From positions 1-64,000 of the forward strand of contig NZ_PBSH01000011.1 of NCBI RefSeq assembly GCF_002726155.1: DNA of 64,000 bases, written 5' to 3'. Position 1 is the first letter of the stretch. The number at the start of each line of letters is the position of its first letter. A program made the translations under genes and the position numbers. A model generated the notes under the pieces. It worked only from the letters and a program-made list of their open reading frames with translations. It made no database searches and was not told the origin of the DNA. This document shows, piece after piece, positions 25,810 through 33,447 of the stretch. This DNA is from Alcanivorax sp. Its GTDB lineage: Bacteria; Pseudomonadota; Gammaproteobacteria; Pseudomonadales; Alcanivoracaceae.

Positions 25810-26130
25810 TCAGGCAGAGACAGGAGGGCCGCGGGGTGGATAGGGGTTGCGTTCGCTGCGGTGAACCACGGTGGTGGTGAGAGGCAGCGGGGTGGGTTCC
25901 ACCCGTTGAGTGACGGGGGTGTTGTAAACGCTGGGCAAGGCCAGCAGGCCGTGCCCATGGGTACATACCTGGCAATCAGCGGAAGCCAGCAGCTCCTTGG
26001 TGGGGCTGTGTTGGCCGGCGTCGATGTGGGCTGGGGCGTGCCATGCCAGCAGCAGCTGGGCACAGAACAGCCCGAGCACCAGAGACAGGGAAAGGCCGCG
26101 ACGGTATTGGCTCAGCATGGCGGGGATCAT
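25810..26130 (-). CDS. DUF2946-like small exported protein
   Basis: 106 residues: a hydrophobic N-terminal helix (about 11-30, LSLSLVLGLFCAQLLLAWHA), then HIDAGQHSPTKELLASADCQVCTHGHG with a CxxC plus His cluster (around 42-60), and a proline-rich tail ending ARGPP-like (P-R-G-P-P-V-S-A). Small proteins of this type (DUF2946) often sit beside TonB receptors and metal genes, where the Cys/His cluster may bind a metal; that is inference. Its ATG overlaps the yidD stop by four bases (ATGA), indicating co-translation. About 200 bases separate it from the receptor. Confidence 0.6.
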   Translation of the reverse strand: MIPAMLSQYRRGLSLSLVLGLFCAQLLLAWHAPAHIDAGQHSPTKELLASADCQVCTHGHGLLALPSVYNTPVTQRVEPTPLPLTTTVVHRSERNPYPPRGPPVSA

Positions 26131-26408
26131 TGTGACGTACCCCCGTTATTGTCACCGCAGAGCGGTGTGCAACGGTGCTGTTCCTGGTCGGGCTCGGTGC
26201 CGGGTACATAGTCAAAACCACCCGGGTGCCAGGGATGGCACTTGCACAGTCGCTTTGCTGCCAGTGCGCTGCCGCGCAGGCTGCCATGGGCAACTACCGC
26301 CTGCCGGGCATATTCCGAGCAGGTGGGGTAGAAGCGGCATTGATTGCCTATCCAGGGGCTTAGCGCCTTCTGGTATAGCCAGATGGCGCCAAGCAGAAGC
26401 GATTTCAC
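26127..26408 (-). CDS. yidD: Membrane protein insertion efficiency factor YidD
   Basis: 93 residues from GTG 26408 (VKSLLLGAIWLYQKALSPW). It carries the YidD signature C-R-F-Y-P-T-C-S-E-Y-A with the downstream pair CKCHPWHPGGFDYVP, and an amphipathic N-terminal helix that binds the inner membrane and assists YidC-dependent insertion. The frame is open upstream to 26630, but those residues do not fit the family. It is normally found in rpmH-rnpA-yidD-yidC; here it is first of a run of genes including a metal receptor, so it may be a second copy. The C-terminal extension H-R-C-T-P-L-C-G-D-N adds further Cys and His residues. The Shine-Dalgarno sequence is weak. Confidence 0.82.
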   Translation of the reverse strand: MKSLLLGAIWLYQKALSPWIGNQCRFYPTCSEYARQAVVAHGSLRGSALAAKRLCKCHPWHPGGFDYVPGTEPDQEQHRCTPLCGDNNGGTSQ

Positions 26409-26584
26409 GAGCGAATTTCTGCCTGTCGTTAAATGTTGTGAGTTGTAAAAAATCCATGATATAGCCATCGCGTGGGGAGATACCAGCGCTGTTCCATGGT
26501 CGTAATACGCACAGTGATAAAAAAACGTTGTGATTTCATGACACTGCAACGGCAATGGAAGCAGCAAGGTAGCAAGGAGAGACC

Positions 26585-27289
26585 ATGAAAAAAGCCACAG
26601 GATGGACCCGCCCGGTACGCGTCTCAGCACTGGCCGTTACCCTGATGTTGTCTGCCGGTTCCATGGCAGCAGATTGGGAAACCGTGAACGAAGGCAGCGC
26701 CCGCACGGATATCAGCACCTATGAAAAAGCCATGGAGGACAGCCCGGTAAAAGCGTTTCGGGGTGTCACCGAAGTGCAGGCGCCGGTATTGAGCGTGTTG
26801 GCGGTAATGGCCGATGCCAGTGCGTGTTCCGAATGGTTGTATCAGTGCCAGTCGCTGGAACTGCGTGATAACGATCAGGCCTACATTCGTTTCAAAGGCA
26901 TCTGGCCGGCCAAGGACCGCGATGCCCTGATCAAGACCCGGACCACCCAGAATGAGGAAACCGGTGCCATTACCCTGGCCTCCCACGCGGTGGACGGTGA
27001 GCCGGAGCAGGAGGGTTATGTGCGCGTTGCCGCGCTGGAAGACCAGTTCATCCTGACGCCGCTGGACAATGGCTGGACCCGCATCGAGTTTGAAACTTTT
27101 ATCGACCCGGGCGGCAATGTGTCATCGGTGGCGAACGTGATTTCCCACAAGGCGCCCCAGGAAACCCTGCAGGGATTGCGTGAGATGGCCAGCAGTGAAA
27201 CCTATCAGAATGCCAAGCTGGATAGCGCCCTGAAACGCTACCCGGAATTGAAAGGCATGGACTTGCCGCAGAGCCATACACCGGAATGA
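26585..27289 (+). CDS. Exported START-domain protein 1
   Basis: 234 residues with a signal peptide (to about residue 28, GSMAA) and a START/SRPBCC lipid-binding fold: START-type segments SPVKAFRGVTEVQAPVLSVL and YIRFKGIWPAKDRDALIKT, and a C-terminal helix. Such periplasmic START proteins bind hydrophobic ligands; the ligand is unknown. Start 26585 has AAGGAGAGA before it. A paralogue follows 157 bases downstream in the same orientation, so the pair arose by tandem duplication. Two cysteines (C-S-E-W-L-Y-Q-C) not present in the second copy could form a disulfide. Confidence 0.8.
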   Translation: MKKATGWTRPVRVSALAVTLMLSAGSMAADWETVNEGSARTDISTYEKAMEDSPVKAFRGVTEVQAPVLSVLAVMADASACSEWLYQCQSLELRDNDQAYIRFKGIWPAKDRDALIKTRTTQNEETGAITLASHAVDGEPEQEGYVRVAALEDQFILTPLDNGWTRIEFETFIDPGGNVSSVANVISHKAPQETLQGLREMASSETYQNAKLDSALKRYPELKGMDLPQSHTPE

Positions 27290-27446
27290 ACAAGGCTGTT
27301 GGCTCTAATAGGGTTACCAGGGTTAATAAAGAGGAGCGCCGGTAATTGGGGCCAATCCCCCGGCCGGCGCTTGTTTCCCCGCCCCCTGGCCGCATACTGC
27401 GGCCAGCATGCTGTTTAGCGTATTTTGACAAGTGAGGAGAAAACTT

Positions 27447-28127
27447 TTGCGAGCACTGTTTGTGGCACTGTTGCTGGCCCCCCTTATGCTGGCGAACCCG
27501 GCCTGGGCGGCGAATTGGAAAACCAATCATGAAGGCAAGGACAAGGGGGATGTCACCACCTATGTGCGCGATGTCTCCAATAGCCCGGTCAAAGCCTTCA
27601 AGGGCATTGTCGAGGTGAAGGCGTCAGCCACCTCGGTACTGGCGGTGATCACCGCCGTGGACACCTTCCCCGAATGGATTTTCCAGAATCAGGGCGCCAA
27701 GCGGTTATCCGTGGAAGACCGTGAAGAAATTCACATGCGCTTTAATGGTATCTGGCCGGTGTCGGATCGGGATGTGGTGCTGGCCAATACCCTGAGCCAG
27801 AACGAAGACACCGGTTCCATTACATTACACAGCGTGAACGCCGATGGCGTGTTGGAAAAGCAGGATGGTTTCGTGCGCATCCCCGCGCTGGATAACCAGT
27901 TTGTTATTACCCCCATGGAAGATGGCTGGGTGCGGGTGCAGTTTGAAACCTTCGTGGACCCGGGCGGCAGCGTGCCGGTGTGGCTGGCCAATCTGGTGGC
28001 GACCAAGGCACCGCTGGAAACCTTGCAGGGGTTGAAGGTTCAGCTGGAAAAGCCGCGTTTCGCCAATGCTACACGGAAAGATTTGCCGCCATTGCCGGGG
28101 ATGGACACACTGTCCCTTGAGGACTGA
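27447..28127 (+). CDS. Exported START-domain protein 2
   Basis: 226 residues, a paralogue of the preceding gene across its whole length (SPVKAFKGIVEVKASATSVL, MRFNGIWPVSDRDVVLANT, FETFVDPGGSVPVWLANLV). The signal peptide ends near NPAWA. The start is taken as TTG 27447, because GAGGAG lies seven bases before it; the GTG at 27432 has no ribosome site and its codons contain that sequence. It probably forms an operon with the first copy. The substitution pattern between the copies (conserved core, variable tails) suggests retained but specialised ligand binding. Confidence 0.8.
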   Translation: MRALFVALLLAPLMLANPAWAANWKTNHEGKDKGDVTTYVRDVSNSPVKAFKGIVEVKASATSVLAVITAVDTFPEWIFQNQGAKRLSVEDREEIHMRFNGIWPVSDRDVVLANTLSQNEDTGSITLHSVNADGVLEKQDGFVRIPALDNQFVITPMEDGWVRVQFETFVDPGGSVPVWLANLVATKAPLETLQGLKVQLEKPRFANATRKDLPPLPGMDTLSLED

Positions 28128-28208
28128 TTCCCCGGCACGTCTGCCCGGGTGAGTTCATGGAGTCACGCACCCGGGGTATCCGCCCGGGCAAGGAGACGAG
28201 GGCGAGCC

Positions 28209-29510
28209 ATGGTGCTGGCACGGTTTCAGCAGTGGTATACCCAGTTACGTTCCAGCATGTGGTTGCTGCCAGCCTGTTTTCTGGTGGCGGCATCGCTGCT
28301 GGCCTTTATCCTCACGGCCATCCCCGGCGAGTTGCCGGATGCCAGGGAACATTGGTGGGCTTACCTGCTGGCGGTAAACCCGGAAGGTGCCAGCGCGGTG
28401 CTGACCACCATCGCCGGTTCCATGATCACCGTGGCCGGTGTGACCTTCTCCATTACCATGCTGGTGTTGGCCCAGGCGGCCAGCCAGTATTCCCCGCGCC
28501 TGCTACGCGATTACATGGCCGACCGGATCAATCAATTGACGCTGGCCGTGATTGTCGGCGTGTTTGCCTATTGTTTACTCGTGCTGCGCAGCCTGCCTGC
28601 GGACTCGTTGTTGCTGGGGCATGGCGTTGCCGTGATGGTGGCGTTGCTGGGGGCATTCGTCGGCCTGGCGCTGCTGATCTATTTTATTCACCACATTGCC
28701 AGTTCGATCCAGGTGTCCCAGGTGGTGGCGAAAATCACCGAAGACACCCAGGCCGCCATCGCCCAGCGCTACGATCAGGCGTTCGGGCGGGTCGCCGAAA
28801 ATCCGGCGGCATTGCGAGCGGAGGCGGTGGTGGTGGATCTCGATGGTGATGGTTACAGCCATAAGCCGGGCGGGTATCCGTTAGCGGCGCCGCTCACCGG
28901 GTTTGTGCAACAGGTGTACCTGAACGGCCTGGTCAAAGAGGCGGATGCCCAAGGGCAGCTGATTACCATGCGCGTGGCGGTGGGCGAGTTTGTGGTGCAG
29001 GGGCAACCATTGTTGTACCTGCATGGCCCGGGCTGGGGAGAAGAGCGATGCGCGGCGTTGTTGCGTTGTTACGTGATCAACCGTCACCGCACCATCGAGC
29101 AGGATCCTGCCTTTGGCATCCGCCAGCTGGTGGATATTGCCATTAAAGCCCTGTCCCCGGGGATCAACGATTCCACCACTGCCGAGCAATGCGTGTTGTA
29201 CCTGGGGGCGGTGATTGCGGACCTGTCCGGTCGCCATATGCCGGAGCCCTTTCGGCGGGTGAATGGGCAGCTGCGGCTGCAATGCCAGCAGCGAGACTTC
29301 GCCGACTATGTGGAGGCCGCCTTTGCGCAGATCGCCCGCAATGCCCGGGGCAATCTGGCAGTTTTGGCCACGCTGGGTAGCTCGCTGGCCATGCTGGAAC
29401 GCACGGTGCCGGCTGAGAGGGTGGGCCCTATACAGCAGCAACGACGCCACTGGGTCACACAGGTGCGAGATAGCCTGTCGCGGGAGGACCAGCTGACCCT
29501 GAAGATTTGA
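28209..29510 (+). CDS. DUF2254 inner-membrane protein
   Basis: 433 residues with four transmembrane segments in the first 165 (about 18-38, 56-80, 100-122, 126-148) and a soluble C-terminal half. The conserved DUF2254 piece GSMITVAGVTFSITMLVLAQ and the later IDIAIKALSPGINDSTTAEQ-type segment (VDIAIKALSPGINDSTTAEQ) are clear. Function is unknown for the family; it is widespread and sometimes linked to envelope stress. The ATG at 28209 is preceded by GAGGGCGAG. Transcription may continue from the START pair 80 bases upstream. Confidence 0.82.
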   Translation: MVLARFQQWYTQLRSSMWLLPACFLVAASLLAFILTAIPGELPDAREHWWAYLLAVNPEGASAVLTTIAGSMITVAGVTFSITMLVLAQAASQYSPRLLRDYMADRINQLTLAVIVGVFAYCLLVLRSLPADSLLLGHGVAVMVALLGAFVGLALLIYFIHHIASSIQVSQVVAKITEDTQAAIAQRYDQAFGRVAENPAALRAEAVVVDLDGDGYSHKPGGYPLAAPLTGFVQQVYLNGLVKEADAQGQLITMRVAVGEFVVQGQPLLYLHGPGWGEERCAALLRCYVINRHRTIEQDPAFGIRQLVDIAIKALSPGINDSTTAEQCVLYLGAVIADLSGRHMPEPFRRVNGQLRLQCQQRDFADYVEAAFAQIARNARGNLAVLATLGSSLAMLERTVPAERVGPIQQQRRHWVTQVRDSLSREDQLTLKI

Positions 29511-29587
29511 AAGGGCTGCGCTACAAGGTCGGCTTGAGTGCTCGCTATATTCATGGGATGATTTCTTTAAATTCATAGGATGACCAG

Positions 29588-30262
29588 ATGAATAAAGCGA
29601 AATTACCTCGTCTTTCTCTGGTGGATAGCGCGGTGGCTGAATTACGCAGCGCCGTGGCGCGTGGTGAGTGGCCGGTGGGCGAGCGCATTCCCACCGAATC
29701 CCGGCTCAGTGAGCAATTCGGCGTGGGGCGCAACACGGTGCGTGAAGCCGTGCGGGTGCTGGTGCATGCGGGGCTGCTGGAAACCCGGCAGGGCGCCGGC
29801 ACCTTTGTGCGTGCCCGGCTGGACCCCACCGAAGCATTGCGAAGGATGGAGCGCAGTACCCTGCGCGATCAGCTGGAAATGCGGATGGCGTTGGAAGCCG
29901 AGGCCGCTCGGCTGGCAGCCCAGCGCCGTGATGGGCCTGATCTGGACGCCATGCACTCCGCGTTGGCGGCACGCGGTGCAGCGGGGGCCAACCTGCCCCT
30001 GCGCATTCAGCATGATCGCGCTTTTCACCAGGCCATGATTGCCGCGGCCCATAACCGGGCGCTGGCGGAGCTGTACCGCTATTTCAGTGAAGCGGTGGCG
30101 CGCACCATTGCGCGCACGGAATACGATGACTCTCTGCCGGAACCCAGCCAGCAAGACCATGAAGCCTTACTGGCGGCGGTGGAGCGGGGCGATGCGTCCG
30201 CCGCCGAGCAGCAGGTGCGGGCGATGCTGGCGCCTGCGCTGGCGGCGTTGCAGGCGTCCTGA
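29588..30262 (+). CDS. GntR/FadR-type transcriptional regulator
   Basis: 224 residues: an N-terminal winged helix (about 10-75, PTESRLSEQFGVGRNTVREA, then LLETRQGAGTFV) and an all-helical FCD ligand domain (about 95-215) with the metal/ligand residues D and H in LRIQHDRAFHQAMIAAAHN. FCD regulators respond to small organic acids. The gene overlaps the transporter gene by one base (TGATG), so it probably controls that transporter and the cargo is likely its effector. Ribosome site GGATGA lies just upstream. Confidence 0.88.
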   Translation: MNKAKLPRLSLVDSAVAELRSAVARGEWPVGERIPTESRLSEQFGVGRNTVREAVRVLVHAGLLETRQGAGTFVRARLDPTEALRRMERSTLRDQLEMRMALEAEAARLAAQRRDGPDLDAMHSALAARGAAGANLPLRIQHDRAFHQAMIAAAHNRALAELYRYFSEAVARTIARTEYDDSLPEPSQQDHEALLAAVERGDASAAEQQVRAMLAPALAALQAS

Positions 30263-31245
30263 TGATGGGGCTGTTGCGCCGGCTGGATGGCTTTACCCTG
30301 TTACTGTTAATGGTGATTGTTGCTGCCACGGTGTGGCCGGCTGGTGGTGGCCTGGCAATGGGGCTGTCGCAGCTGTCTACGCTGGCAGTGGCGGTGCTGT
30401 TCTTTGTGCACGGGGCGGCGCTGTCTCGCAAACAGGTGCTGGCCGGGGCGACTCACTGGCGGTTGCATCTGTTCATTTCCTCGCTGACCTTTGTGGTCTT
30501 CCCGTTGGCGGTGTTGCCGGTGACCTTGCTGGCACCGCAGTGGATTCCGCCAGAACTGGCGTTGGGCTTTCTGTATCTGGGGGTGTTGCCCTCCGCTGTC
30601 TCCTCTTCCATCGCGTTCACTGCCATGGCGCGGGGCAATGTGCCGGCAGCGGTATGCAGTGCTGCGGCCTCCAATGTGTTCGGCATGATGCTCACCCCTT
30701 TCCTGTTGATGTTGATGGTGTCCGCCAGCGGTGATGGTGCCTTTGATGTTGCAGGGGCGCTGAAAGGGATCATCCTGCAGCTGCTGCTGCCGTTTGCCCT
30801 CGGGCAGTTGCTGCGCCCGAAACTGGTGGAGCTGTTAACACGTTGGCCCGGTTTTATAGGCCGTTACGATCAGGGCGTGATTATGCTGATCGTGTATGTG
30901 GCCTTTTCGGAGTCGGTGAACGAAGGCCTGTGGCAGCAGTTGCCGGTGGCGTCGTTGTTGCTGGCGGTGGGCTTGTGCTTGTTGTTGCTGGCACTGGTGA
31001 TTGGTTTATCCATGTTGTTGGCGCGGCGCCTGGACTTGAGCCTGGCGGATGAAATCGCGGCGGTGTTTTGTGGTTCGAAGAAAAGCCTGGCCTCCGGTTT
31101 GCCCATGGCCAAGGTACTGTTCGTGGCCAACCCGGGTTTCGGCATGATCGTGCTGCCGATCATGTGCTACAACCAGATCCAGATTCTTTGCGGGGCGTTC
31201 CTGGCCGGGTATTACCGGCGCAAGGTTGAAGCGCAAGCGGCGTAA
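30262..31245 (+). CDS. Bile-acid:sodium symporter-like transporter (SBF/YfeH family)
   Basis: 327 residues with about ten hydrophobic segments and the SBF-like features YLGVLPSAVSSSIAFTAMARG (discontinuous helix) and CGSKKSLASGLPMAKVLF near residue 270. Length and order fit the YfeH-type SBF_like branch rather than eukaryotic bile-acid carriers; the substrate is not known, and organic anions are the usual guess. It is coupled to the GntR regulator by a one-base overlap at 30262 and ends before a terminator shared with cysS. A second ATG, three bases later, is equally possible as start. Confidence 0.85.
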   Translation: MMGLLRRLDGFTLLLLMVIVAATVWPAGGGLAMGLSQLSTLAVAVLFFVHGAALSRKQVLAGATHWRLHLFISSLTFVVFPLAVLPVTLLAPQWIPPELALGFLYLGVLPSAVSSSIAFTAMARGNVPAAVCSAAASNVFGMMLTPFLLMLMVSASGDGAFDVAGALKGIILQLLLPFALGQLLRPKLVELLTRWPGFIGRYDQGVIMLIVYVAFSESVNEGLWQQLPVASLLLAVGLCLLLLALVIGLSMLLARRLDLSLADEIAAVFCGSKKSLASGLPMAKVLFVANPGFGMIVLPIMCYNQIQILCGAFLAGYYRRKVEAQAA

Positions 31246-31282
31246 CCTGCAAGCCTTGGTAGGGCATCTTGAGCGTGGGTTT

Positions 31283-31312
31283 GTCGGATTACGGCCTTCG
31301 GCCTAATACGAC
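31283..31312. repeat. Extragenic palindrome GTCGGATTA type
   Basis: GTCGGATTACGGCC-TTC-GGCCTAATACGAC, stems of 13-14 bases with two mismatches. This style of palindrome (GTCGGATTA...TAATNCGAC) is frequent between genes in gammaproteobacteria. Confidence 0.6.
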
Positions 31313-31332
31313 CTACACGCGCTACGAAGCTG

Positions 31333-31444
31333 CTGTAAGGAGCTCCCTTCCAGGGAGCGAACCGAGCGCAGCGAGGGAATCGCCCGGGAGGGCGATCAGG
31401 CGTTCCTGATCCGCCTGGTTCGCACCTCGAGAGGTGCTCCTACA
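31333..31444. repeat. REP-like paired hairpin element, copy 2
   Basis: Begins TGTAAGGAGCTCCC and ends GGTGCTCCTACA. The left half folds as GCTCCC-TTCCA-GGGAGC, the right as GCACCTC-GA-GAGGTGC. The core GCGAACCGAGCGCAGCGAGG matches the copies at 12691 and 33355. Confidence 0.75.
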
Positions 31445-31458
31445 ACTGGAGGTAAACC

Positions 31459-31489
31459 AACAGCGCGCCCCTTTGTTGGGCGCGCTGTT
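31459..31489. terminator. Bidirectional terminator between SBF gene and cysS
   Basis: A perfect 12-base stem AACAGCGCGCCC/GGGCGCGCTGTT with a seven-base loop. It lies between two convergent genes. There is no long T run, so efficiency is uncertain. Confidence 0.6.
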
Positions 31490-31518
31490 ACCTGGAGTTG
31501 ATATGTGCCGCGTTTCTT

Positions 31519-32901
31519 CTATCTGCTCCAGCGGGTGCCTTCGCGGGTGTCTTCCAGTTGAATGCCGGCCTCGGTGAGTTGTTGGCGGATTTCGTCGGCG
31601 CGGGCGAAGTTCTTGTCTTTCTTGGCCTGGGTGCGCTCGGCGACCAGCGCGTCGATATCGTCGTTGCTGAGGCCGTCTTCGCTCACGTTCTTGTTCTGGA
31701 ACCAGGCGGTGGGGTCCACGGTGAGCAGGCCGAGCAGGTCGGCGGCGGCGAGCAGCTCGGCTTTGAGCTTCGGCTTGTCGCTGAGCTCGGCCTTGTTCAA
31801 TTCGCCGGCAATGGCGTGCAAGGCGCTGACGGCTTCTGAGGTGTTCAGGTCATCTTTCAGCGCGTCCAGTACCGGGTGGTTGTCCGGCAGTTGGTAGCCC
31901 GCTTCCGGCGCCACGGTTTCACCGCGACCCAGCAGGGCGTAGTAGAGCGTATCCAGCCCCTTCTCGGCGTTATCCAGTACGTCGGCGGAGAAATTCAGCG
32001 GCGAACGATAGTGACTGGAGAGCAGGGCGAAACGCAGAATTTCACCGTGGTACTGGGTGAGCAAATCACGCACCAGACGGAAGTTGCCCAAAGACTTGGA
32101 CATCTTCTCGCCATCGATATTGATGTAGCCATTGTGCAGCCAGTAGCGCACATAATCGGTGCCGTGGGCGCAGCAGCCCTGGGCAATTTCGTTTTCATGG
32201 TGCGGGAAGATCAGGTCCTGGCCGCCACCGTGGATATCGATGACATCACCCAGATGCTTGTGAATCATGGCGGAACATTCGATGTGCCAGCCCGGGCGGC
32301 CACGGCCCCAGGGGGAATCCCAGCCGGGTTGCTCATCGGTGGACGGTTTCCAGAGAATAAAGTCGCCGGGGTGACGTTTGTAATCCGCTACTTCCACCCG
32401 GGCGCCAGCGAGCATGTCTTCCAGTTTGCGGCCGGAAAGCTTGCCGTAGTCGGGCATGGATTCCACCGCGAACAACACCTGGCCGTCGGCTTCGTAGGCG
32501 TGCCCTTTTTCCACCAGGGTGGCGATCATCTGGATCATCTCGGGGATGTGGTCGGTGGCCTTGGGGATGATGTTCGGGGTTTTGGCATTCAGTGATGCCA
32601 TGTCGTCAGCAAAGGCCGCGGTAAAGCGTTCGGTGAGGGCACTGATATCTTCGCCGTTTTCCGCTGCCGCCTTGATGATTTTGTCATCAATGTCGGTGAT
32701 GTTGCGCGCATAGACCACGTTCGGGTAGAGCCGTTGCAGCAAACGGTACAGAACATCGAAAACCACCACCGGGCGGGCGTTGCCAATGTGGACGAAGTTA
32801 TACACCGTGGGACCGCACACGTAGAGGGTGATGCGTTTGGGGTCCAGCGGAATGAAGTCGTCCTTTTTCCCGTTGAGGGTGTTCTGCAATCGTAAGGTCA
32901 T
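31519..32901 (-). CDS. cysS: Cysteinyl-tRNA synthetase
   Basis: Class I aminoacyl-tRNA synthetase charging tRNA-Cys; 460 residues, the usual length. Seen: YVCGPTVYN with the first zinc cysteine, VHIGNARP (HIGH-type motif), CSAM in [10 protein letters not shown] (second zinc cysteine), [18 protein letters not shown] (zinc His and Glu) and KMSKS. All four zinc ligands are kept. Start 32901 ([11 protein letters not shown]) overlaps the hisI stop by four bases (ATGA); the frame is open upstream but that is hisI territory. The hisI-cysS pairing is unusual and matches groupings known for zinc-starvation paralogues; whether a second cysS exists elsewhere is unknown. Confidence 0.93.
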   Translation of the reverse strand: MTLRLQNTLNGKKDDFIPLDPKRITLYVCGPTVYNFVHIGNARPVVVFDVLYRLLQRLYPNVVYARNITDIDDKIIKAAAENGEDISALTERFTAAFADDMASLNAKTPNIIPKATDHIPEMIQMIATLVEKGHAYEADGQVLFAVESMPDYGKLSGRKLEDMLAGARVEVADYKRHPGDFILWKPSTDEQPGWDSPWGRGRPGWHIECSAMIHKHLGDVIDIHGGGQDLIFPHHENEIAQGCCAHGTDYVRYWLHNGYINIDGEKMSKSLGNFRLVRDLLTQYHGEILRFALLSSHYRSPLNFSADVLDNAEKGLDTLYYALLGRGETVAPEAGYQLPDNHPVLDALKDDLNTSEAVSALHAIAGELNKAELSDKPKLKAELLAAADLLGLLTVDPTAWFQNKNVSEDGLSNDDIDALVAERTQAKKDKNFARADEIRQQLTEAGIQLEDTREGTRWSR

Positions 32902-33326
32902 TTGCCGTACAACTCTTTGGGGTCTTTGATGGGGGCTTTGTCGATGGTTACGTTGTCGGCGTCGGCTTTCCAGTAAAAGCAGTCGCGGCGGCCGGTGTGG
33001 CAGGCGGGGCCGGTCTGGTCCACTTTCACCAACACGGTGTCCGCGTCGCAATCAATGCGCAGTTCTTTCAGCATCTGCACCTGGCCGGAGGATTCCCCCT
33101 TGCGCCATAATTTTCCCCGCGAGCGGGAAAAATAACAGACACGGCCTGTGGCCAGGGTTTCTTCGATGGCGTCGCGATTCATCCAGGCCATCATCAGCAC
33201 TTCGCCGCTGTCGTGCTGTTGGGCAATGGCGGGTACCAGGCCGTCGCTGTTGTATTTGAGGTTGTCCAGCGCGTCCTCGAGGGAGAGCTGGAAGCCTTCG
33301 GGTTGGTGTTCGTTATCTTTGAACAT
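32898..33326 (-). CDS. hisI: Phosphoribosyl-AMP cyclohydrolase
   Basis: Third step of histidine synthesis: opens the adenine ring of phosphoribosyl-AMP. 142 residues, a stand-alone HisI without the HisE domain. Visible are the metal-binding aspartates in [14 protein letters not shown] and the zinc cysteines in [19 protein letters not shown] precedes ATG 33326. It is cut off from any his operon and co-translated with cysS, 121 bases downstream of thrS with a REP-like element between. Stand-alone HisI next to aminoacyl-tRNA synthetase genes is a pattern described for zinc-limitation (Zur) genes. Confidence 0.92.
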   Translation of the reverse strand: MFKDNEHQPEGFQLSLEDALDNLKYNSDGLVPAIAQQHDSGEVLMMAWMNRDAIEETLATGRVCYFSRSRGKLWRKGESSGQVQMLKELRIDCDADTVLVKVDQTGPACHTGRRDCFYWKADADNVTIDKAPIKDPKELYGK

Positions 33327-33354
33327 GACGCCTCCAGGGCGTTTCTATTCTGAA

Positions 33355-33438
33355 TGTAGGAGCACCTCTTGAGGTGCGAACCGAGCGACAGCGAGGAATT
33401 TGGCAAACCTGGTTCGCGCCTCAAGCGGCGCTCCTACA
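33355..33438. repeat. REP-like paired hairpin element, copy 3
   Basis: Between thrS and hisI. TGTAGGAGCACC-TCTTGA-GGTGCGAA at one end and TTCGCGCC-TCAAGC-GGCGCTCCTACA at the other, with the shared core AACCGAGCGACAGCGAGGAA. Compared with the other copies the outer GTAGGAGC ends and the core are conserved, while the inner stems differ with compensating changes. Confidence 0.8.
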
Positions 33439-33447
33439 GCGGCTCCG

